Below are positions 14,101-26,100 of a stretch of 64,000 bases of DNA, piece by piece. The notes below the pieces were generated by a model. The model made no database searches, had not been told where the DNA came from, and was given only the letters and a program-made list of their open reading frames with translations. The DNA lies in NCBI GenBank assembly GCA_030562195.1, contig JAUJPP010000007.1:32547769-32611768 (forward strand), in the 5' to 3' direction. The stretch's first letter is position 1. The number at the start of each line of letters is the position of its first letter. Both the position numbers and the translations under genes were made by a program. This DNA is from Nipponacmea schrenckii (lineage: Eukaryota; Mollusca; Gastropoda; Lottiidae).

Positions 14101-17100
14101 TGTCATATGTTTTTTTTTTTTTTTTAATTTTTAAAAATGCTAGTAAATGTGTAATTTTTATGAGATATTTGTTTTATTCTCGTAACTAAACTTTTTCAGT
14201 TTAGGAAATACTATTTGGGTTGATCCTCTAGCCCAAAGAGAATACTTAGAAACTATAAGATCCACCATTAATAAGATGAACATTAGATCTGAATTGATAA
14301 AGAATAAACTTGCAACGGACAATCCTGAGGTATAATATTTACTGATTAAAGGTCTTGATATTCACTTTACCAGCTGTTCAGTACGACAAAGATGTCATAC
14401 AGTACAGGAATGTGCCCCGTATTAATAAAAGCTGTCTATTTTGTTTTGAGATAGATTGGAAGATTATTATACACTATGTAAACCAGACTTGCAATGTATT
14501 CATAACACTTTGAAATGAATATATATTAGAGACATCTATCTGTAAAGATTTTTGTTTTTTGTCTGATTGGCATTATAAAAATTTCTGTTTATTAATTGAT
14601 CAATACGAAGCAGTTGTCTATGTATAAATAGTAAATTTCATTAGTGGAAATAGCTGTTAAGTAGGATAAAGATGACATACAGTACAGGATTATGCTTAAT
14701 ATGAAAAAGAGCGGTCTATTTAGAATCATGTTTACAAATTTTGTTGTTTTACTATGCATGTTTATTGATTTTACAACAAAATTTAAAGTATATTAATGAA
14801 ATTTTGTAGCATGTTCGAGATTTAATTGAATTATTTAGTGGTATAATACCTGTTGATGCTACTGTTAGTAGAGCTTATTTATGTTTAGAACAGTAAGTAT
14901 TGTTACAATAATCCAGTTTCATTATTCCCACACAAGGATTTTATATCAGAAAAATGACAAAGAGAGAAAGAAAGAACTATATTTTACAAGGATTACAAAT
15001 TTAAGTTCACACTGAAGGATCTCTTTTACCAAGTAATCTTAACCTCTTAGCATTGATTTTTCCTGAATTATTCATACCCCTGTTAACAAATGGGTCTACT
15101 AGAATTTTGTGTGAAATGACTTATTTTACCAAATGAACTAATAAATATAGTTTTCTTGGCAAATATATATTTTTTTGTGAACAGTTAAAATAATGTTATT
15201 ACTCTTCGTTCTTATGAGATAATACCTCTCGCATATCATTAAGTGTTTTTTTATCTTCCTATTTTTATGTGTAATATTAATCAGCAATGGCAGGTGTGGC
15301 GCCAGGCAGGGTATGCTTACTCTTCTAGACCTTTGATATTGTTTTTTCATTATGATTGATATACTTCCTCAGCAGTGTTTAATTACTGATATTATATCTG
15401 CAGACAAGAAGAAGAGAATGAAACTGAAATATTACCTGAAGCATTAGAATATCACGATGTTTATGTTACTTCTGTAGATCATCCAGGACGATTTCATATA
15501 CAAAAAATCTGTCTCAATCAAGAGTAAGTGTTGATCTTGAGTTAACCTTTAGTCTCTATTTAGAATTAACATACAATCAATTATAGAAGTGAGGTCTTAG
15601 GGGTTGGGAGCACTAGCATTGGCCTCAGAATTTTTCTTGTGTTAAGGAGGGTTTAAACCCACGGAATTGCCCAGCAGAGGACTATCCAACAGGCTACTGA
15701 GTTTTTCTTTTGCCAAAATAAAAACAGTTTTCAAACCCGACATTAGAGGGAAGTTTTGAAGATGGTAACCCCCTTGCCTGGCAAGTGATGAAAAGGTAAA
15801 AAGTTACTATTCACCTGTAGTATTTACTTATCAGGGTTGATATATTAAAACATACATAAGTATTGTAAATATTTGGTTTGCCAGACAACTTTAAGAGAGC
15901 AAGTTTGATAGCACTGTATGATTTAATCAGTTCATGGAGCTGCTGTGGCTCAGTATGTAAGATGCTTGGGGTCCAGCAAGGGTTGTAATGTATTTTAGAT
16001 TTTTCAGCCCTGTTTTCCCTGGCCTTTCCCAGCAAAAGAGGGTAGGCTCTTGCTGCTTTCCAGGCAAATTTCCTTCATATGGCTTTGTCTGTCTTCTTTA
16101 ACCCATAAGGTGCAGAAGAGTAGGACGTAAAACTCCATTCATTGTATTTTCTAATCAGTTGATATAATTTGCCAAAGATATTTCTTCTATAAGTTCTATA
16201 TTATCTGCCAACAGAAACTTATGACTGATTATTTTAGACTAGAAGATATACAAGATAAGATAAAAGAGAAGATATTAAGTGATGAAATAACCAGCCTAGT
16301 GGAATTACCTTCTTTAGGTGATTATTGTCTAGCACCATACCATGATGATCAGGAACATAGGTAAAACATTTTATTGTAAAGTTCTTTCTCCTAAATAACA
16401 AGAACTTATCTTATGATATTGACTTCATCAGATGTCAAAATGAAGTTTTGTGACCAAGAAAGATAACCAATGTGAATTTACTATTGAGATCTGATAATAT
16501 TTAGCACTGTACTGCTAGCTGGTTTACTTATCCAGGTTGAAAATGAGCTCTTGTACCTTGTATGCTCTTCAATTTCATGAGGTTTTTGTTAGTTTTGTCA
16601 TGTTGACTTATAAAATAATTCTGCGCTGTGGCTTGTGTGGAGACCAGACTGGGCTTGATAACCAAGTATCGGTCCTGCTTTTCATATAAATGTGTTTCAG
16701 TAAAATCGTATTAACTCAATTTAGTCACTTCAGATCTGAGTTACCCAGGAAATAGCGTACCTAATCAGACTTGCCAGTTATATTTCACCAGGTCATTAAG
16801 TGTATTTATTTTTATTTGTATGTAGATGGTATAGAAGTAAAGTTATAGAAATAGAAGATGAGAAAAGAGTGAAAGTGTTTTATGTGGATTATGGTGATCC
16901 AGATTCAGTTGAGTTTACTGAACTTAAATATTTACCACGTAAATATCGTACTTTACCACACCAAGCTATAGAATGTCAGTTAGCTGACATTAAACCTTCA
17001 GGTTCGTCAGTTTTTTTATGTTCAATATTTTATTATGTATTTCACTGTTTTTCCAGATGTAAATACACTAAAATGGATGTATTTAATAATATAAATAAAA

Positions 17101-20100
17101 GTACTTTAACACTGAGCGCCATATGGATAAAAAGGAATACACAGGCCACCTTAAATTATAAATTGTCTCTGAACTTTATTACCAAACACTTTATTACCAT
17201 ATAGACGTCTTGATGAATCCTTTTTGGACTAAAATGTATCGGTATATCTTGTATTTGGTATATAATGAAATATTTATTTGTAATGATTTTAATCAGGTAA
17301 AGAATGGATTGAAGAATCGGGAAATCTTCTGTGGGATCTATCACGATATATTACGAAAGAATATAAACCAATGGTAGCACAGGTTTGTCTTTTTAAAAAT
17401 ACTTAATTTAGATTCAAGTTAAGTGCTGAATACCAGTATATTGTAAACAATCTTAAGCCTTCTTTGCTGTTAAAATCTGACCAGAATCGATAATATGTTG
17501 GCTCTTAATTTAGGTAAGGGTAGAAAGACTCTAGTTTAAAAACAAATAATCCATCTTTACTTAATATTAAAGAAATTTATAGATATGATTAGAGAGTTTT
17601 AAGTGTGTTCCGTCTGCTCAATCAGTTGGTATAAAAGTGTTTATGTCCCACTCAGTCTTTTCTCATCAATTTCATCCTCCACCATTTTGAATTTTGATTG
17701 CACCATTTTGGCAAGCCTGGAACTTGACCAAACTTGTTTTATTGAACATTCTGTAGGTTCAATTGGAAACAGGCAGAACTCACCAATCAGGCGACTGCTA
17801 TGTAAACAGTTACGTCCTTATTTACACATTTTATGAATGGTTTGTAAATAATGATGTTGGTGTTATTTGTATATAATATTGTAGGTATGTTGTAAGCATG
17901 AAGTATTAGGTAGTTATGTATATGAAGTTAAACTATATGATACCACTAGTAATTATGACATTGATATCAGTAAAGAAATACTATGGAGGTTACCACATCA
18001 ACATGTTTGTGATACTGAACAAATACAGGTATCAATACTTTATCTTTCTTTATCTTGATACTGTTCTCCTTGGCAAAACTTCTTTCATTGTGCACTGTTT
18101 GGGGTCAAGTAGAACTTTAAACTGATCTATATTTCTTGGGACTTTGAGGATATCTCTGAATGAAACAAACATGGCGCGTTATTGTGTGCTATGCTAAAGA
18201 TCCTCCAACAATTGGAGATCACAAAAATAGTAGGCTAACGTTGCTGTCCTGGCAACATTTCTCTCATTGCAAGCTGCATGGTGTTCCCCTTTCATTAGCC
18301 CATAAGATGCAGAAGGGTAGATGAAAAACTCCATTCATTTCATATCTGAATGCAATCAACTTAGACCTTTTGTTAATAATTGACATCATAGGTAATGATC
18401 AGGCCAGTGCTTCTATAGAACACCTTATTAACATATACATGTATGCAACCTGTATGACATTTCTTTTATGTTCCATTTTCAGAATTTATTTCCAAAAATG
18501 AGATCCTATCCAGATTCCTTCACAAAAGTAACTGATATACCAAGTTTATGTTCCTGTATATATTGGAATGAGGTGAGTAGTTCGAGTTATTTTTTTTGTC
18601 TATTCTGCCCTTTTTCTTGACTATTGATTAATTAATAAATCAGCAGAAGTCATTTAAGCTTATGTTTTTATCCATGTCAATACTAATGATGTTAAATGTT
18701 AGAATATTTTATTGGTTCAGGAAAGAAATTCAGCATGTGTTTTTCTTCCTCAGCATTGTGAAGGATTGGTAAAACAACTAGAATCTATTGTTTTGAGTAG
18801 TCTACAGCAACCAAGGTAAATAACATGTTCTATTGTTGAAAAGTAAGCCATAAATTTAAACTTGTAAGTTAGGTCTGCTACTATTGTAGATTTCCAAAAT
18901 TATTATGCCAGTTTGTTTAATAGTAATCCGTACTGAATATACATAGAAAAAAATAAGATTATTCTAGAAAATTCTAATCAGAGCAATGTTTGGTGCAGAA
19001 TTAACATATGAAATACTGCTGTGTATGTTCTACTTCATACACATAATAGTTTATCAAAGTGCATAAACTATTTATCAAATTATTGGGTTTCTTTAGCATG
19101 GAGATTAGAAAACAAATGTACTGATTGTTATTGTGTTAGCTTATACTTTGTTCTATACTTTTTTGTTCTTGATAATTTGTGTTTTCTTTTGTATTTACTA
19201 CTTTACTACTGGTGAAAATTTGTGAAGGGTTCAAGCTGCTGTTGAAAATACATCATTTTCCGAAATGCTTATTCTCCATCTTTGACCTTGGATTGTAGTT
19301 GAACTTTTTCAATCATTATGCAGTATTAAATTATACTCCCAGATCACAATAAGAGGGTAATGTTCACAATTCACCATTTTCCATATCACAATTCATGCTT
19401 TTTACAGTCAAGTGAGTATAATGTGTTTAAATGGTAGTATCAAGTCAATGGTTATGTTAATAGGTTATATATCTAATGCAAAAGCACATGGTCATCTACT
19501 GTCTATTGTCACTCAAGCTGTACTCAAATCTGACAAGTAAGTTTCTTTTCCTATCTTAAATAAGGAAGTACGGTGCAGAGATATGAACTTTGTTACCATT
19601 TGGGACAAAAAGCTACCAATTGGGTTTCCACTAGTTAAATTGGCGTTATGGTTAAGGAATCGAAAATCTTTCTTTCTCTTTCAGCAATTTATCGCAGGCC
19701 AAATGTAAACTAGTTTAAAGGCCGGTTTAAACTCAGTGGAAACTCAGCTGGCTTTTTCTCATTTGGCAATAGAGATGTACTTGTTTTACGGTTGCATGCG
19801 CAACATCAATATTCTTGTTCATTGCAAGTTGTCAATTATAATGTGTGACTTTATGATCAAGACTAAAAGTGGTTCAGGACCCAGATAAACCACGTGGAAA
19901 ACACTAAGGCAATAAAGCTGGCTTTAAAGCTAGCTTTTCTTCACAATTCTCAATGAAAACGCAGTTTATATTATTGAAAATTTCAGGGGTTTATGTGTAT
20001 CATGGAAACTAATAGCATAGATTTGCTTCTTTTCAATTTTTTATTCAGACATCTGTTATTTCCTACATTTCCATTCAAATAGGTCCTTTTTCAAATAACC

Positions 20101-23100
20101 AATTTGTGAATCACTCCTCTTCATTCATATCTAATCATTTTAACTTGATAATGCAATGTTTTTGTAGGTTTGCTGCAGCTTGTAATTCTGCTACTTTACA
20201 GCATAGTCTGTCTACTTGTCTTGAACAGGTCAGTAACTACTTACTTATTATACTATAATGACTTCAATAGTCAATATAATAATACAGTAATAGGTTTTAT
20301 ATTTGTTCACAAAATACAATGGTATAAATATACAACATACAGTATTTTACAGTGCTTAGAGTTTCTATTGAGAACATTTTTTTTTTTTTATAAACAGTAT
20401 TTTATTCACAATAGAAATCGATTGGGCAACAGGCTAATAGCCTATATTAGCCCCCTCTTGAGAACATTTAAAACAGTCATTGCTTCTATGATATTTACAG
20501 TTAAATAATTGTAATCATTGATAAGTAAATGATTTACATTATAGGTTAGTTGTCCAGTAATACAAGAACAAGCTGCTGAATGTATGGCTAGATTAGCTCA
20601 ACAAGAATGGTAAGATGTTAACAATGATTACTAGAATGATTTTAATCATTATTAGTTTTTGTCAACCTGATGGTCTTAAAATTACCTTGGTCATGCCATG
20701 AGGATAGGTGAACTTTATTGTCATTGATGGAAGTTACAAATGTAATGAATGAAGTCATGTTCTTATTTTCCTGCAACTGATTATACTATTAAAGAAGAGC
20801 CATGCCATGCTGTTTTTCAGTATAGCAGCAGATCCCTACTCCATATTTACTGTTAAGGGATGTTTTATTTTGTACAGCCTGTAGAACACAGGAACACAAG
20901 GCATCAATCTATTGCTTTGTCAGCCCCTCTAACCTTTAAGGGGATACAATGTATTATCTCAGCTCAAGGCTGGTTTAACACTCAGATTAATATCAAGCAA
21001 GTATTTTACTGGATCACAAGCTGACCATATAATGTCAGATGGACTGACAGCACATGTTAGGAATTATCTTAAGGTTTGTTGGTTAAAAAGTTTTGTAATA
21101 TTTTATTTACAGTTTACGTGAAGGATGGGAAAATTCTAGTTGTATAACTTCTATTTGCGATCTTTTAGAGGTGACAGAATCAAATCAGGTAGAATATTAT
21201 TGTCATGGTGATATCCATTAGATACCTAGTTTTATCCCTATTTTATCAATATTTTTTCTTAAAGAGACTCAAGGAGACAAAGTTGTATTAAAATTCTGTA
21301 AAGTTCACCATATTCAAGTAATAATTCAGTAAGATTGCTCAATTGTCTGGTTCTATTTGGAAAAGATTTCGTGAAATTCAATAAATATTCAATATAGTCC
21401 TTGTTATTTCAGATTCAATGTTTTATGCTTCAAACTCTATCTGTTCTATTACAAGATAATCAAAGGTATAATATTGTTATTTGAAGTTCATTCTATTATA
21501 TTTGTATGTAAAGATAATGATATATTATTATGATAATTTTTCTGACTTTATAATTGTGGTAATAAACACAAATCTGACATGCATAGTAACCATTAGGTCT
21601 AGTTTGCTCTGAAACAAAATATACATCTTAAATGAATTATAATATTATTTTTGTCAAGGGTGAATAACATTTTGTTTTAAAGATAATTTCAAAAAAGGTA
21701 CTAAATAATATTTCATATTGACATTATCAAAATGCTATGTGCAGAAAATCCTAACGAATAGGATTGCTTGTATTGGAAGTGTAGTGTAATATATATATTG
21801 TTTGTATCATAATGGTTTATCGACATGCATATTAATAAATGTTTTTGTTTCATTTCAGAACATGCGATATTATAGAAAAGGAAAATGCTGTAAATATTGC
21901 TAGTCAGTTATTGCTAGAATCTACAAATCATAATACTCAAGAGGCTGCCATACAATTCCTCTCTTCATTATCATTATGGGATAGGTAAACATTATCACTT
22001 TATCACAAGTTAATTTTATTCAGTATTATTTTGTCCACTTTTATATGCCCACATGAATATGTGGACGTATATTGGTAAATGTTGCTGATACATATCTTTA
22101 ATCCTGCAATAATCTGTATAATAGACAACTGGTTGATAAATCTAATTCAGAAGTACATATTCTTTTCAGTGCTCAAAAGAAAATAAAAAAAGATTCTGTG
22201 ATATCAGCTGTAATGGATTTTATGATGAATGCTTTGTGTAATATGGTAAGGAATCTAATTTATTTATTTAATTACATGTAGTAAGTCCTGGTTTAGCTGC
22301 AGTGGTTCTGTGAATTAGGTTCTTGCTAGCTTAACCTGAGGGTCCAGGGTTCAATCCTTACGATGGTTGGGATGAACTTTCAGCCTACTTTCCCCCTGAA
22401 AAAGTATCTTGTTTTCAGATGGGACAATAAATTGAGACCCTGTATGCTACAGACTATTCACTTTAAAGATCCCTTTTCAGTTGGAAATCACAAAAAGAGT
22501 ATGCTATTGCTACTATCCTGTTTGCCTAATTACACCTTGTATGGTATTGCCCATTGTCCATTTGGTGCAGAAGAGAAGGACATAAACCTCCATTCACTTC
22601 TTTTCCTTACTTTGGTTTTATGAACCATGAGTACTTATTTCCTTAAAAAGGGATTGGCAAGAGGTTCCCTAAACTTGTATGTTGACAAGGTTCCTCTATT
22701 TTCTCTTTCTCATTTCAGTGTTTACATCATGGTGTTATGCTGTGTCAGTATTTATCACAAGCCAGTAGAAAAAATAAAACTTTGTTACTAGAGAAAAATA
22801 TATTTCAAGTTCTCAGAAGGTATGGAAAAAGTCTCCTCTCCTTTTTCATTGTATGCCAGTTAAGGTTTAAAGACGGCCATTTTGAATAATCATTCGTTTA
22901 ATAACACTGCTTGCCAATCAAATTTCTCCCATCCGCAACAGATTTTTTTTATGCAAATAAATGGTTTATCAGAGAACCATCAGATTAGTTTATCAACTAA
23001 ATACACATTTGTTCCAATCACAAAATCCCAGCTTTGAAGGGAGAAGAAATTTGATTGGTTGACGGTATCATCAAACAGATGAATATTCAAAATGGGCAAC

Positions 23101-26100
23101 TTTTGACCCTAACTGAAGTAGCTATACTGAAAGAAAAGAGATAAAACAAATAAATAAATGGTCTTATTTTAATTTTAATGTTTAAAGATTACTGGTATGG
23201 TACTTATTATTTGAGCTACGGTACAGCTATGGATAGTATTTTCATTATGTAAATAAACATGTATCTTGGTACCAGAGTAGTTCAAATAAGCTTGGTGAGC
23301 TGGCATGCTATTGAATATTAACCATGTATTACCTACTAATGTAACAACAACCATAAATGTAATATCCACAATAAATGTAAAAAATGTGTTGAATGTTATT
23401 ACATTTCTTTTGGGGTTGGTCATTACATTTATGGTTAATGATTATTACATTTATGGTAGGTATTACAATTATGGTTGATTTTTTGTTACATTTATGGTAG
23501 TCATTACATTTATTGTTAATGATTATTAAATTTTTGTGGGTATTACAATTATGGTTGATTTTTGTTACATTTATAGTAGTCATTACATTTAATGTTAATG
23601 ATTATTAAATTTTTGTGGTTATTACAATTATGGTTGATTTTTGTTACATTTATGGTGAGTATTACATTTCTGAGTAATACAACCCTGTATAAAAGTAGAA
23701 ATAATTTGCATTATTTTATTAAGGTTGATGACACTAGATATAGACAGTAAAAGTAAGATATTATGTGATGAATTACAATCATCATTAGCTGTAAGAACAC
23801 CACAACAGGAATTAACTAATATGGTTCCAATTAATAATCATCACCCTGTTTCAACAGAAGAATTAGATAATCTAGGGTAAGACTGAGAGTTTCTATATTC
23901 AAACCAGTTTCCTTGTAACGGATGTATATCCAAGCAAATGTTATCTATCAGTGAAAGATTAGTAATAATAGATTGAAACTATTTAAGTACCAGGCTTCAA
24001 AAAGGAGGAGATTCATTGACTCTTGTGGGTTCTGAAAATTGTGATTGGTCTTTATAAAAGTTTAAAGGCTGCTTCTTTTTCTGTACTAAGTAAATTTTGT
24101 GTTAGAGTACATATATAAGTAAGCATTTATTTTACTATTATTGCTCCCCTCTATAAACCAGTTACAAAGACTGGTAGTTTTTTTGTTGTTGATAAGTCTG
24201 CTGTTGTAAAAACTACATATACATAATAGAAGAGGTCACAGATTTTGTCATTATTCAGTTTGACACGTGATCATTTGCTGATAAACACCAATAATGCTAT
24301 TCTGCAGTATATATTTATAGCTTTACCAACTATATATATATAAACACCAATAATGCTATTCTGCAGTATATATATAGCTTTACCATATACTTTCTTGTAG
24401 ACCTGTAATGCCACCAGTTAATTGGAGTCAGTCATCCTATAAGGTTAGAGTAACAGTGAATGCACCAGGGTCTAGACAAGAAGATTATATAATCAAACCA
24501 CATTCAATACAGTTCAAGTAAGTCTTCATAATAAATTAATAAAAATATATGACCAATGGACTTTTTCTCAACACTATAGCTATAAATATAAAAACTTTAT
24601 TGTTTGTAGGGCAAGGCTAGAAAATAGAGAATATGGCATGGACCTGGAATTATTTGACGAAATTAAACCTGAGACAAGTAGAATAGATATAATCGGTAAT
24701 AGAGCACAACTTATATTGAATAAATATACTAAAGGAACATGGAGTAGGTTATTGAAATATAAACATAAGGTAATACATTATAATGTATTGTGATTGTTAA
24801 CTTTAGGTAGCTACAGATAAAAAGTGTCAAATTGAAACAAATTTCTTTCATTAAATACTTCACTCATTTAATGAATCATAGACAGTTTAAAGTTGTCTAC
24901 CTTCTTATCTATAAGATTGGTGCCAAACCATGGCTTCTACATTTATCATGTCTTTCTAATGTCATAGAAATAACAGACCCTAATATAATTAGACTAAAAT
25001 GTCATGGGTCATAATATTTTCCGGTATAGAAAAGTAATTTGGCATGGTCACATCTTTAAAATGTCTCCTAATTGCAGGCCTCGAAATTTGCTTCCCCAGC
25101 GTAAACGAAAAATCGTTGACGGTAATTTTCATCACGTAACCGATAGTTCGGTTCGGACTCAAACGTTCGCGAAACCGATCGGTTACGTGAATCGGTTACG
25201 TCGTTTAGTGGTGTATGGTAGGTAGGTAAATGGCGAGTTAACGTTTGCTTCCAGCAATTGCTGATATCGCAAACAAATGTCCGTTTTGCCCAATCATGCA
25301 GTCCATCTGATTTGATATGGCGCAAGATATTTCCTTTGTGAACACAACTTACACCATCGGAATAATTCTGTATTCCGGACATGACTGCCCCCTTGATCCC
25401 AGGTCTGTTGGCTTCCTTTCTGATATCTGAGAGGTGTGTCGAACAAACTTTACATTCCAGTTTTTCAATATTTCCACCATCGCCGATTTCAACAATTTTA
25501 AAATCTTTATTGAATGACCATTTATTGAAAGTCTTAACAGTGACGCTTTCTGGTTTACGATTTGGCTGTGCCATTTTCTAACAGGTGACTGAACTGGCCG
25601 ATTCCCTGGCAACAGTACAAGATCGACTCTAGGCTAATAGTTAATAAATGTTTAGTTACGCCGGAAAATCACAACTAGCTGATATGTAACTTTTTTTTTT
25701 TTTATTAATAATATTTTATTGACAGGTAACATTTATTTAGTAGCTTTTGTTTGTTGAATTTAATAAGTGAGAGTAAAACCAAAACGTCATTGAAACAATA
25801 AAATCAATTAAATCTATATATAAGGATCAAATAGAGATGAAAGTTACATTACATAGGCCCTACTACAATAACAAAGAAACAATATTAATCATATGCATGG
25901 CCTAACATTGGCCCGGGAATGAGGATAATAAATTTTTCTTCCTAAGATTGGTTCACGCGATGATCCCGTGTTAGATAATACTACTGCCATAAATCAATGT
26001 GGAATTTTTATTAGTAGCGTATTGAAAATGAAATAGTTTAACATCCTGCCACCTTCATGATGAGTTTTACCGATTGAAAACTGATTTGAGACAGTTTTAC

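Noticed and set aside
15590..15720. tRNA-like 'ggagggtttaaacccacgg' as a further SINE head
   Set aside because: It has no matching A box or shared body with the SINE family in this window.
20170..20508. 112-aa ORF over the exon at 20168
   Set aside because: Its start overlaps the TDRD12 exon in another frame, and the rest runs through intron and the retroposed insert.
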